This document shows positions 28,773 to 36,798 of a DNA stretch of 64,000 bases, one piece after another. The stretch comes from Yanghanlia caeni (GTDB taxonomy: Bacteria > Pseudomonadota > Gammaproteobacteria > Burkholderiales > Burkholderiaceae_B): positions 1 to 64,000 of the forward strand of contig JAUZQE010000012.1 in the NCBI GenBank assembly GCA_030733815.1, given 5' to 3'. Below the pieces are notes generated by a model that had not been told where the DNA came from, did not search any database, and saw only the letters and a list, made by a program, of their open reading frames with translations. Positions within the stretch are counted from its first letter, which is position 1. Every line of letters starts with the position of its first letter. The position numbers were made by a program, and so were the translations under genes.

Positions 28773-30661
28773 GTATGTGCTCCTTGGTTGATTGTTTCGT
28801 TTTCTGCACGGCCCAGATGGCGTGAGAGGAACGCTTCCATGCGTTCATAGAATTCGAACTTGTTCTCGTCGTTGTGAAAACCGTGGCCTTCGTTTGCCTT
28901 GACCATGTACTCCACCTCGACGCCGCGTGAACGCAGGGCCGCCACCATCTGGTCGCTTTCGTCTTTGTTGACGCGGGGGTCGTTCGCCCCCTGTGCAATG
29001 AAGAGGGGCGTGCGGATATGCTGTGCATTCAGCGCCGGCGAAGTGGCGACGAGGCGTTCGCGATCGTGTTCGGGGTGCCCCACCATGCTGTACATCTTTT
29101 CGAGCAGCGGCTTCCAGTAGGGCGGAATCGTATTCATGAACGTGAGCAGATTCGATACCCCCACGAAGTCGACGGCGGCGGCATAGAGCTCGGGCGTGCG
29201 CACGATACCGGCCAGCACCGCGTAGCCGCCATAGCTGCCGCCGTAGATGGCGATGCGGTTGCGCTCGGCGATGCCCTGGTCGATGAGCCACTGAACGCCA
29301 TCGGTGATGTCGTCCTGCATGGCCAGCCCCCACTGCCCGAATCCGGCTTCCCAGAATGTACGGCCATAGCCCGTGGAGCCGCGGAAGTTCATCTGCAGCA
29401 CGCAATAGCCACGATTGGCGAGGAATTGCGCTTCGGGGTTGAAGCCCCAGCTGTCGCGCGCCCACGGCCCGCCGTGCGGATTGACGATGCAGGGCAGGTT
29501 GCGGGGCTCGCGCCCGCGCGGCAGAGTCAGATAGCCGTTGATGGTGAGGCCGTCCCGCGCAACGTACTGAATGGGCCGCACCTCGGCCATGTCGTCTTCC
29601 GGCAGGGCCGGATTGATGTCGGCCAGTTTCGTCAGGCCGCCCGTTTCGTCGTCGTACAGGTAGCGGCTGCCCGGCGTGCGGTCGTTGTACGCAGCCACGA
29701 TGAACGTGCGTTCGTCTCGCGTGGCACCCTGCAGGGCGATTTCGTAGCCAGGCAGTGCCTCGGACACGCGCAGGTGGCGTTCGGCCGCAAGCTGATCAAA
29801 GAAATGATAGCGGGGCCGATCGGTTTGGTAGACCGCTGCCGTGAGTACGTGGCGCAGCCGCGAATGCCCCACGCCGTCGAGATCGACACCGGGTGCTTCG
29901 AAGACCAGTTGTTCGTCGTCGGGCGATTCGGGATCAATGATGACCAGCGCAAGGCAGTCGCGTCCGCGATTGCTCAGCGCATACAGGCAGCGGTTGTCGA
30001 AGGTGAACAGTTCGGGGCTTACGGTGCTGCGAAAATCGGTGGTGATGATCGCCCTGAACGGATCGGATTCGGTATCACGATACAGCAGGGCGGTGTTCAG
30101 CCCGTCGCTGGCCGTGGCCGCCCGTACCTGGCCGTGATGGTCGGTGTGCCAGGCGACGATGTTTCCGGGGTTCTCGGCCACGAGCACCGCTTCACCCGTA
30201 CGCACATTCACCCGGTAGATGTCGAACGACTGCGGGTCACGCTGATTGTGTGCAATGAGTACGTGCTCGGGGTCATCGTACAGATCGTCGGCAATGCCCG
30301 CACGGGTGTCGGTGTAGGGGGTCAGATCGGACACCATGCCGCTTTCGCGATCAACGGCCACCACATGAAAGTTCTCGTCGCCACCGAAATCCTTGGCATA
30401 GAGAAGCGTGTCGGAGCCCTTCCAGAAGTACTCGGCTATATCGCGTTCCGTCTCGCGCGTCAGGCAGCGTGCTTCACCAATGAGTTCACTGCCCTGCAGA
30501 GCCTGCACGAAGAGGTTCATGCGCGGCGGGTGGCCGTTGAAAGACACCGGCTGCATGAACGAGAGCCACTTGCCATCGTCGGAGATGCGGAAGAAGCCGC
30601 GCTGCGGATTGCGGAAGAAGTCGGCAAGGGGGTAGACCGGAGGAATGCGTTGGCCGCTCAT
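28769..30661 (-). CDS. S9 family (prolyl oligopeptidase-type) peptidase
   Basis: A 630-residue serine peptidase without an evident signal peptide. An N-terminal beta-propeller of about 380 residues starts PPVYPLADFFRNPQRGFFRISDDG. The alpha/beta-hydrolase domain carries the nucleophile in YGGSYGGYAVLAG, the Asp in GANDPRVNKDES and the His in NEGHGFHNDENK. S9C acylaminoacyl-type enzymes have the same layout. It is divergent from the hydroxyacid dehydrogenase gene across 107 bases and overlaps the downstream GST gene by four. Confidence 0.9.
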   Translation of the reverse strand: MSGQRIPPVYPLADFFRNPQRGFFRISDDGKWLSFMQPVSFNGHPPRMNLFVQALQGSELIGEARCLTRETERDIAEYFWKGSDTLLYAKDFGGDENFHVVAVDRESGMVSDLTPYTDTRAGIADDLYDDPEHVLIAHNQRDPQSFDIYRVNVRTGEAVLVAENPGNIVAWHTDHHGQVRAATASDGLNTALLYRDTESDPFRAIITTDFRSTVSPELFTFDNRCLYALSNRGRDCLALVIIDPESPDDEQLVFEAPGVDLDGVGHSRLRHVLTAAVYQTDRPRYHFFDQLAAERHLRVSEALPGYEIALQGATRDERTFIVAAYNDRTPGSRYLYDDETGGLTKLADINPALPEDDMAEVRPIQYVARDGLTINGYLTLPRGREPRNLPCIVNPHGGPWARDSWGFNPEAQFLANRGYCVLQMNFRGSTGYGRTFWEAGFGQWGLAMQDDITDGVQWLIDQGIAERNRIAIYGGSYGGYAVLAGIVRTPELYAAAVDFVGVSNLLTFMNTIPPYWKPLLEKMYSMVGHPEHDRERLVATSPALNAQHIRTPLFIAQGANDPRVNKDESDQMVAALRSRGVEVEYMVKANEGHGFHNDENKFEFYERMEAFLSRHLGRAENETINQGAHT

Positions 30662-30768
30662 GTAGGGTTCCGTTGAGGGTGGAAACTATTACTATATCGG
30701 ATCAGCAAGGCGGCAACATCACGAACCGCCAGCAAGCACAACACTACCCGTCCAACAAGAGGAGACAC

Positions 30769-31764
30769 ATGTCCAACGCCCCGCTAAAAGTCGTGTTCCT
30801 GGATCGCGACACCATTGCGCCCCAGACCGTGCTGCGCGCCCCCGGCTTTGCACACACACTCGAAACGCATGCACGCACCGCCCCCGACCAGGTGGTGGAA
30901 CGCATTGCCGATGCCGATATCGTTCTGGTGAACAAGGTGCGCCTGGGTGCGCAGGAACTTGCTGCCGCGCCGCGCCTGAAGATGATCGCCCTGGCTGCCA
31001 CCGGTAGCGACAACGTCGATCTGCAAGCCTGCAACGAGCGCGGCATTGTCGTTTCGAATATCCGCGGCTATGCGGTGCGTACCGTGCCGGAACACGTGTT
31101 TGCGCTCATGTTCGCCCTGCAACGCAGCATCGTGGCGTACCGCCAATCGGTACAGGCCGGGCGCTGGCAGCAGGCCGCGCAGTTCTGCTACTTCGACTAC
31201 CCCGTGCGCGACCTGGCCGGATCGAACCTGGGTATCATCGGCGCCGGGGCGCTGGGTCAGGCCGTGGCACAGATCGGGCGCGCGCTGGGCATGAACGTGC
31301 GCTTTGCGGCGCACAAGGGGCGCACCGACATGGGGGCGCTGTACACGCCGTTCGACACTATTCTGGCTGAAAGCGACGTCATTACGCTTCATTGCCCCCT
31401 CACCGAACACACGCGTCACCTGCTCGGTGAGGCCGAATTCGCGAAAATGGCTCGCAAGCCGCTCATCATCAACACCGCACGGGGCGCACTCATCGACGAT
31501 CACGCGCTTGCCGCGGCGCTGCGCAGCGGGCAGATCAGCGGCGCAGGCATCGATGTCACCGTACCCGAACCGCCTCCTGCCGATCATCCGCTGATGCAAC
31601 TGCTCGACCTGCCGAATTTCATTCTTACACCGCACGTTGCCTGGGCCAGCAACGAAGCCATGCAGACGCTGGCCGATCAACTCATCGACAACATCGAGGC
31701 CTTTGTGGCAGGGCGGCCGCGTAACGTGCTGGCCGGCGCCACCACGGCCAAGGACGGCGCATGA
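30769..31764 (+). CDS. D-2-hydroxyacid dehydrogenase (hydroxypyruvate/glycerate type)
   Basis: A 331-residue NAD(P)-dependent dehydrogenase. The nucleotide-binding motif is LGIIGAGALGQAVAQIGRALG. The catalytic Arg lies in INTARGALIDDHAL, the Glu in GAGIDVTVPEPPP and the His in LTPHVAWASNEA. The start ATG at 30769 has AGAGGAGA just upstream. It overlaps glycerate kinase by ATGA, so glycerate dehydrogenase (hydroxypyruvate reductase, HprA-like) is the most likely activity, feeding glycerate to the kinase. Confidence 0.88.
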   Translation: MSNAPLKVVFLDRDTIAPQTVLRAPGFAHTLETHARTAPDQVVERIADADIVLVNKVRLGAQELAAAPRLKMIALAATGSDNVDLQACNERGIVVSNIRGYAVRTVPEHVFALMFALQRSIVAYRQSVQAGRWQQAAQFCYFDYPVRDLAGSNLGIIGAGALGQAVAQIGRALGMNVRFAAHKGRTDMGALYTPFDTILAESDVITLHCPLTEHTRHLLGEAEFAKMARKPLIINTARGALIDDHALAAALRSGQISGAGIDVTVPEPPPADHPLMQLLDLPNFILTPHVAWASNEAMQTLADQLIDNIEAFVAGRPRNVLAGATTAKDGA

Positions 31765-32924
31765 TGCGTGCGCCACGCTTCAAGGTCGTGGTGGCACCCG
31801 ATTCGTTCAAGGAAAGCCTGAGTGCGGCGCAGGTTGCCGCTGCCATTTCAGAAGGCGTAAGGCTGGCGGCACCCCACGCCGAGGTGCATAGCCTGCCCAT
31901 GGCCGACGGGGGTGAAGGTTCGCTCGACGCCGTGCTGGCCGCAACCGGCGGCGAGCGGCGCCGCGCGACCGTACGCGACGCCATCGGGCGCAACTGCGAG
32001 GCCGCCTGGGGCTGGCTCGGCGAGCACACGGCGTTCATCGAAATGGCCGAGGCGGCCGGGCTTGAGCGCATCACGCCCGGCCTTCGCGACCCTTTGCGCG
32101 CCTCGACCTTCGGGGTCGGCCAGCTGGTGCTGCAGGCGCTCGATGCAGGGGCGCGGCGCGTTGTGCTTGGCCTGGGCGGCAGCGCCACTACCGACGCCGG
32201 CGCGGGCCTCTTTCAGGCGTTGGGCGCGCGGCTGTTCGACGATGAAGGCGCCGATCTCCCGCCGGGTGGCGGCGCATTGCACCGGCTTGCAGGCATTGAT
32301 CTGTACCACCTCGACCCGCGCCTGGCCGATACGCAGTTCGAGATCGCGGTCGACGTCGACAACCCCTTGTGCGGGGAACGCGGCGCGGCGGCGATATTCG
32401 GGCCACAGAAGGGGGCCTCGCCCGCCGATGTGGATTTTCTCGACTCGGCCTTGGCGCATTTTGCGCAGGTGTGTGTGGCGGTTTCGGGTCGCGATGAAAC
32501 GAAAACGCCCGGCACCGGTGCAGCCGGTGGGCTGGGTTTCGTAATCAAGTCGTTCTTTCAGGCGCAGTTCCGGCCTGGCGTCGAACTGATCGCGGAACTG
32601 GCCCGGCTTGACGACGCACTGGAGGGCGCAGATCTGGTCTTCACCGGCGAGGGGCGCATGGATCGCCAGACCCTGCTTGGCAAGACTCCGGCGGGGGTGG
32701 CGCGTCATGCCCGTGCACGCGGCATACCCGTGATCGCGCTGGCCGGCTCGCTGGGCGAAGGCTACGAGGCGCTGTATGAAGCCGGCATTACCGCAGCATT
32801 CAGCGTGGCCCCCGGCCCGGTGACCTTGCAGCAGGCGTTTGCAGAGGCGGCTGCCTTGCTGCGCGATCGCGCACGCGATTGCACGCGTCTATGGCTTGCC
32901 GGCAGTGAGCCCCAGCGCACCTGA
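31761..32924 (+). CDS. glxK: Glycerate 2-kinase (GarK/GlxK family)
   Basis: A 387-residue kinase of the GarK/GlxK family that phosphorylates D-glycerate to 2-phosphoglycerate. It has VVVAPDSFKESLSAAQVAAAI at the N-terminus, LPMADGGEGSLDA, LGLGGSATTDAGAG and DNPLCGERGAAAIFGPQKGA. Two ATG codons are adjacent (31761 and 31764). The 3' end overlaps, on the other strand, the last 36 bases of the split iclR gene; the regulator may once have controlled this pathway. Confidence 0.92.
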   Translation: MMRAPRFKVVVAPDSFKESLSAAQVAAAISEGVRLAAPHAEVHSLPMADGGEGSLDAVLAATGGERRRATVRDAIGRNCEAAWGWLGEHTAFIEMAEAAGLERITPGLRDPLRASTFGVGQLVLQALDAGARRVVLGLGGSATTDAGAGLFQALGARLFDDEGADLPPGGGALHRLAGIDLYHLDPRLADTQFEIAVDVDNPLCGERGAAAIFGPQKGASPADVDFLDSALAHFAQVCVAVSGRDETKTPGTGAAGGLGFVIKSFFQAQFRPGVELIAELARLDDALEGADLVFTGEGRMDRQTLLGKTPAGVARHARARGIPVIALAGSLGEGYEALYEAGITAAFSVAPGPVTLQQAFAEAAALLRDRARDCTRLWLAGSEPQRT

Positions 32925-33050
32925 TTGGCGGTCTGCCTGGTAGTTCTGAGCTTCGGCCAGCACGCGCTCGCGGTGCACCAACAACGCCGTGCGTATGCTT
33001 TGCGCCCGTGCTTCGTAGCGCGCATCGGGCAAGCTGACCCAGTGCGCGAC
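32889..33050 (-). pseudogene. 3' part of an IclR-family regulator gene split by the IS element
   Basis: Read on the minus strand from 33050 the frame begins VAHWVSLPDARYEARAQSIR and ends LGLTAGKP before a TAG at 32891-32889. It has no start of its own. It fits the C-terminal helix region of IclR effector domains and joins exactly in frame to the 5' part at 34591-35217 (E codon at 34593-34591, then V at 33050) once the intervening 1,540 bp are removed. The rejoined product has 262 codons, a normal IclR length. Confidence 0.8.
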
Positions 33051-33108
33051 AAGCCCCGCCGTCCAGGGCGGGGAAGGATAGCGCGGACGGCGTAGCCGTC
33101 CTTGAGTT

Positions 33109-33304
33109 TCAGTGAGGTGTCTTCTGTTGTTCGATGTACTGCCGCACGATGGAAATCGGCGCAGACCTTAGCGAAGATGGTACGCAGCCGACTGATGGCG
33201 TCGCCATCGAACACTCTGCGGCGATATTTCGCCACAAAGACCAAGTGAACGTGCATCTTGAAAACGCAGTGCCGTCCATGTCTAATTTCGTTATCATCGC
33301 TCAT
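33109..33304 (-). pseudogene. tnpA: IS200-type transposase TnpA, internally deleted
   Basis: The N-terminal part (MSDDNEIRHGRHCVFKMHVH through VCADF) matches IS200/IS605 Y1 transposases. It then breaks into the last codons IVRQYIEQQKTPH, which are in another frame and end at a stop at 33109. About 75 internal codons are missing, including the DHVHLLV region that carries the HUH metal site, while the Tyr of QYIEQQ remains. A normal TnpA has about 140 residues. It cannot be active. Confidence 0.85.
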
Positions 33305-33326
33305 AGACCAAGAGTATGATTAAGCC

Positions 33327-34547
33327 ATGCAACGACTTCAAGCCTACAAGTACGAACTGATGCCAGACGGCCAGCAAGAGCGGCAAATGCGCCGCTTCGC
33401 TGGCTCGTGCCGGTTCGTCTACAACAAGGCGCTGGCGTTGCAGAAAGAGCGCTACGAGCAGGGCGAGAAGAAGCTCGGCTATGCGGGTCTGTGCAAGCTA
33501 CTCACCGAGTGGCGCAATAGCGCGGAAACCGCATGGCTGGCCGATGCGCCCGTGCATCCGTTGCAGCAGACGCTCAAGGATTTGGAGCGGGCCTACACCA
33601 ACTTCTTCGCTAAGCGGGCGGACTTCCCGCGCTTCAAGAAGAAGGGCCAGTCGGATAGCTTCCGCTATCCCGACCCAAAACAGATCAAGCTCGATCATGG
33701 CAACAACCGCCTGTTTCTGCCAAAGCTGGGCTGGCTGCGCTATCGCAACAGTCGCGAGGTGTTGGGCGTGGTGAAGAACGTCACCGTGAGCCAGTCGGGC
33801 GGCAAGTGGTTCGTGAGTATTCAGACGGAGCGCGAGGTTGAGCAACCCATTGCGCAAGGTGGGGCGGTCGGTATCGACATGGGCATTACCCGCTTCGTCA
33901 CCCTCTCGGACGGCGCGTTCTACGCGCCGCTTCACAGCTTCAAGCGGCATGAGGCTGCTTTGCGCAAGGCGCAACAGGCGATGAGCCGCAAGACGAAGTT
34001 CAGCACCAACTGGAAGAAGGCGAAAGCCCGCCTCCAGCGTATTCATTCCCGCATCGGCAATGCCCGCCGCGACTTCCTACACAAGACCTCGACCGCGATC
34101 AGCCAAAACCACGCGATGGTGTGTATTGAGGACTTGCAGGTACGGAATATGTCCAGGTCGGCGGCAGGCAGCACCGAAACGCCGGGGAAAAACGTTCGGG
34201 CTAAGTCCGGCCTGAACAAGTCCATCCTCGATCAAGGCTGGTTTGAGTTCCGCCGCCAGTTGGACTACAAGCTGGCCTGGAGAGGCGCATGGCTCGTCGC
34301 CGTGGCGCCGCAGAACACGAGCCGCACCTGTCCGTGCTGCGGCCATGTCTCGGCGGACAACCGGAAAACACAGGCGCAATTCTTGTGCGTTGAATGCGGT
34401 TTCGAGGAAAACGCCGACGTGGTTGGCGCGATCAATGTTTTAAGGGCGGGGCACGCCCGGTTCGCCTGTGAAGTGAGCGGTGCAGTAATGCCGCCAGCAG
34501 CAGGAACCCACCGAAGCGACTCAGGGGCGGCTCAATGCCTCCACTGA
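33327..34547 (+). CDS. tnpB: RNA-guided endonuclease TnpB (IS200/IS605 OrfB)
   Basis: A 406-residue TnpB, ancestor-type relative of Cas12. The N-terminal helix-turn-helix/WED region is LQAYKYELMPDGQQERQMRR. The RuvC-like nuclease has Asp184 in VGIDMGITRF, Glu268 in CIEDLQV and Asp364 in ENADVVGAIN. A zinc finger of two CxxC pairs lies at 335-338 (CPCC) and 354-357 (CVEC). All three acidic residues and four cysteines are kept, so the protein should be able to cut DNA. Codon use is less GC-rich at third positions than in neighbours. It lies divergent to the broken tnpA. Confidence 0.93.
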   Translation: MQRLQAYKYELMPDGQQERQMRRFAGSCRFVYNKALALQKERYEQGEKKLGYAGLCKLLTEWRNSAETAWLADAPVHPLQQTLKDLERAYTNFFAKRADFPRFKKKGQSDSFRYPDPKQIKLDHGNNRLFLPKLGWLRYRNSREVLGVVKNVTVSQSGGKWFVSIQTEREVEQPIAQGGAVGIDMGITRFVTLSDGAFYAPLHSFKRHEAALRKAQQAMSRKTKFSTNWKKAKARLQRIHSRIGNARRDFLHKTSTAISQNHAMVCIEDLQVRNMSRSAAGSTETPGKNVRAKSGLNKSILDQGWFEFRRQLDYKLAWRGAWLVAVAPQNTSRTCPCCGHVSADNRKTQAQFLCVECGFEENADVVGAINVLRAGHARFACEVSGAVMPPAAGTHRSDSGAAQCLH

Positions 34548-34610
34548 GCGCCGTAGGAATCTCCGGCCTTTAGGCCGGGGAGGATGTCAATTCAAAGGCA
34601 TAAATGCCCA
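34440..34610 (+). ncRNA. Putative omega RNA (reRNA) of TnpB with guide
   Basis: By analogy with ISDra2 and related elements, the guide RNA comes from the 3' end of tnpB and the right end of the element. Here that is the last hundred bases of tnpB, the hairpin at 34563-34578 and GGAGGATGTCAA ending at 34590. The guide would start at 34591 (TTCAAAGGCATAAATGCC), which is iclR sequence. The 5' border is arbitrary; expression is not shown by sequence. Confidence 0.5.
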
Positions 34611-35217
34611 TAGGCGTATCGACCGCCGTGGCCAGCGCGCTGATGCCGGGCAAATGTTCGCAGCGCGACGTAGCAATGCCGCTGCGACGCGCCTGGGCAA
34701 TTTCCTTGCGCAACGCGTCGCGCGTGGGCAGCGTGTTGGGGGTGCAGGCTTCGAGACGGCTGCCGAACAGGCGGTCGATCACGGTTTCGTCGTATACGGA
34801 AAGCAGGGCCTTGCCGCCGGCCGACGCATGTAGCGGCGCCTGCCCGCCCTGCGCCAGCACGACTCTGAGCGGATGTTCCGCCGTCATCGTTTCGAGCACC
34901 ATCGCTCGCGCGTTCACGGCAGTCACGATGCTGCAGGTTTCATCGGTGGCATCGAGCAGCATCTTCAGTTGGTGACGCCCGAACACGATCATGTCTGCGT
35001 GGGCGGTAGCCAGCAATGACGACACTGTGGGGCCCAGCCGCGTACCGCCATTGGGCCCTTTCGCATCCACCAGCCCCTCGATCTCGAGCGCCGTAACCAG
35101 GCGCTGGACAGTGGAACGGGGCAGATTCACCTCGTTGGCAATGGCTGTCAGGCACAGCCCGCCCGGGTGTGCACTGAGCGCACGCATGATGGCGGCTGTG
35201 CGTGACACGACCTGCAC
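34591..35217 (-). pseudogene. 5' part of an IclR-family transcriptional regulator, disrupted at both ends
   Basis: Codes for 209 residues of an IclR protein: winged helix at about 1-60 (LTAIANEVNLPRSTVQRLVTALEIEGLV), then the effector-binding domain (HASAGGKALLSVYDE, LPGISALATAVDTPMG). The IS element adds a spurious LTSSPA tail and a stop at 34572-34570. At the 5' side the frame runs into a stop at 35232-35230 only four codons before the GTG at 35217 (VQVVSRTAAIM). IclR proteins normally have about ten or more residues before this point, so the 5' end was probably lost too. A GTG-started truncated protein cannot be excluded. Confidence 0.82.
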
Positions 35218-35230
35218 GCCTGCCTTAGGC

Positions 35231-36040
35231 TACCTTGCATGGGTGACCGACACGCAGCTGGATCTCAGCCAGGCCCGCGGTGCTTTGCACGACGCCCGCA
35301 GCAATACCGCGCAGTTTGCGCGCCTGGTGGAACAGGACCTCAATGCATTGCAACTGCTCACCGGAAACGCGCAGAGACTCGAGCTTGGCCAACCTGCTGC
35401 CGACATCGGTACCGTCTTACGACTGGCGGGCGTTCCAGCAAGCCTGCCCAGCGAGACGCTGCTGCGACGCCCCGATATCGTAGCGGCAGAGCATGAGATT
35501 CGCGCCGCCAACGGCCGTATCGCGGCCGCCCGTGCCGCGTTCTTTCCCCGCATTGTCCTGACTGCCACGGCTGGCACGGCGAGTGCTGATCTGTCAGGCC
35601 TCTTTAGTGGTGGAAGCGGGGCATGGTCGTTTCTGCCCCGACTGGATCTTCCGATCTTCGACTTCGGTAACCGGCAGGCGAATCTCGACCTGGCACGCGT
35701 GCAGCGCGATGCACGAATTGCGCAGTACGAATACGCGATTCAGACCGCGTTTCGCGAGGTCGCCGATGCGTTGACGGCGCGGGCACATTACGTAGAGCAG
35801 TTGCAGGCGCAGGTGGATCTCGTGCAGGAAGCGCAGCGCACGCACGAATTGTCGGTGCGACGTTACGAAACGGGTGTGGACAGTTTTCTTCAGGTGCTGG
35901 ATGCCCAGCGCACGCTGTTCAACGCCCAGAAGGCGCTGCTCGCCAGCCGCCTGCAGCAGCAGCTGAACATCGTGCAGCTGTATCGCGCGCTCGGCGGCGG
36001 CTGGAGTGAAAAATCAGACGGGCAAACCGGATCACACTGA
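35231..36040 (+). pseudogene. NodT/OprM-family outer-membrane efflux lipoprotein, 3' half only
   Basis: From about TDTQLDLSQARGALHDARSN onward the frame is a typical C-terminal half of an RND outer-membrane factor: ETLLRRPDIVAAEHEIRAANGRIAAARAAFFP, then the second coiled-coil repeat ending VDSFLQVLDAQRTLFNAQ and YRALGGGW. About 265 residues remain of a usual 470-500; the lipoprotein signal and first half are missing. It abuts the 5' end of iclR, which runs the other way. No RND pump genes are nearby. The only in-frame start near the junction is GTG 35243. Confidence 0.82.
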
Positions 36041-36154
36041 ATTTCGCAAAGGAGCCGTGTGACGTAGGACAAAGTGGATAAGGAAGAACAGGAGTACTAT
36101 TCTCTGCGCAGCCTCGGTCACCGGCAGGGCATCAACAAACAAGAAGAGCAGTCA

Positions 36155-36718
36155 ATGAACCATTTCAACGTAATCAACCGCCACATGGCCGCAGGCCTTA
36201 CCGTACTGTTTACGGGGCTCGCGCCCGTTGCGGGGGCCCAGCCCGTGTCCGAATCGGTGTACGATTCACCGGCCGTATCGCTGCGGCTCGGGGTGGGCGA
36301 ACATTACCAGCGTGCCGAACTCGCCTGGGAATCCCCGTCGTTCTGGACCTACCGTTTCAGCGGCAATGGCAGCCGCCTCGATCTGCTCGGTGAACTGGGC
36401 GTCGCCTATTGGCATGCAGACGGCTCACGCCGGCCGCGCGACGTCTGGCAATTCAGCGCCATTCCCATGCTGCGCTGGACCTTCGACAACCGTTACTACA
36501 TTGAAGCGGGCATCGGTGCCACGGTTTTCTCCAGCACACGGTTCGCCAACAAGAACATCAGCACCGCCTTCCAGTTCGGCGATCATATCGGCGTGGGCAT
36601 GCATCTGAGCCCACATAGCCGGCTGAGCCTGCGGTACTCACACTACTCCAATGCAGGCATCAAGCGCCCGAATCCCGGCCTGAATCTTCTGCAGCTGACC
36701 TACACGTACCAATACTGA
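36155..36718 (+). CDS. pagL: Lipid A 3-O-deacylase PagL
   Basis: A 187-residue outer-membrane beta-barrel that removes the 3-position acyl chain of lipid A. The signal peptide is to about PVAGAQ; amphipathic strands follow. The C-terminal catalytic block SHYSNAGIKRPNPGLNLLQLTY contains His163 and Ser165, as in Pseudomonas and Bordetella PagL, and ends in aromatic residues typical for outer-membrane insertion. The start MNHFNVINRHM at 36155 is preferred; the longer frame from 36074 lacks sense before the signal peptide. Confidence 0.9.
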   Translation: MNHFNVINRHMAAGLTVLFTGLAPVAGAQPVSESVYDSPAVSLRLGVGEHYQRAELAWESPSFWTYRFSGNGSRLDLLGELGVAYWHADGSRRPRDVWQFSAIPMLRWTFDNRYYIEAGIGATVFSSTRFANKNISTAFQFGDHIGVGMHLSPHSRLSLRYSHYSNAGIKRPNPGLNLLQLTYTYQY

Positions 36719-36798
36719 TGCCGGCATGCGGGGTCATGTCGATGCAAGCAGGGCTCGGCGTTATCATGTATGGGTATTGCTGAGACCCTGGCTGACAC

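Larger units (their letters stand above)
33051..34590 (+). mobile_element. IS200/IS605-family element (tnpA remnant + intact tnpB)
   Basis: A 1,540-bp element placed by reconstruction: deleting it restores one continuous iclR frame, and there is no target duplication, as expected for this family. The left end has a subterminal hairpin CCCCGCC-GTCCAG-GGCGGGG (33054-33073) and a second hairpin GGACGGC-GTA-GCCGTCC (33085-33101). The right end has CCGGCC-TTTA-GGCCGG (34563-34578) followed by GGAGGATGTCAA, a common right terminus of TnpB elements. tnpA (minus, broken) and tnpB (plus) are divergent. With tnpA dead the element cannot move on its own. Confidence 0.88.

Noticed and set aside
32762..33304. 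Continuous 180-codon minus-strand frame starting with TnpA sequence
   Set aside because: Only the first 50 codons are TnpA; the rest is an out-of-frame read through the element's left end, the iclR tail and antisense glxK.
33051..34590. CRISPR-like or phage origin for the tnpB region
   Set aside because: No repeats with spacers, integrase or phage genes; the hairpin ends and the tnpA remnant explain the block as an IS200/IS605 element.
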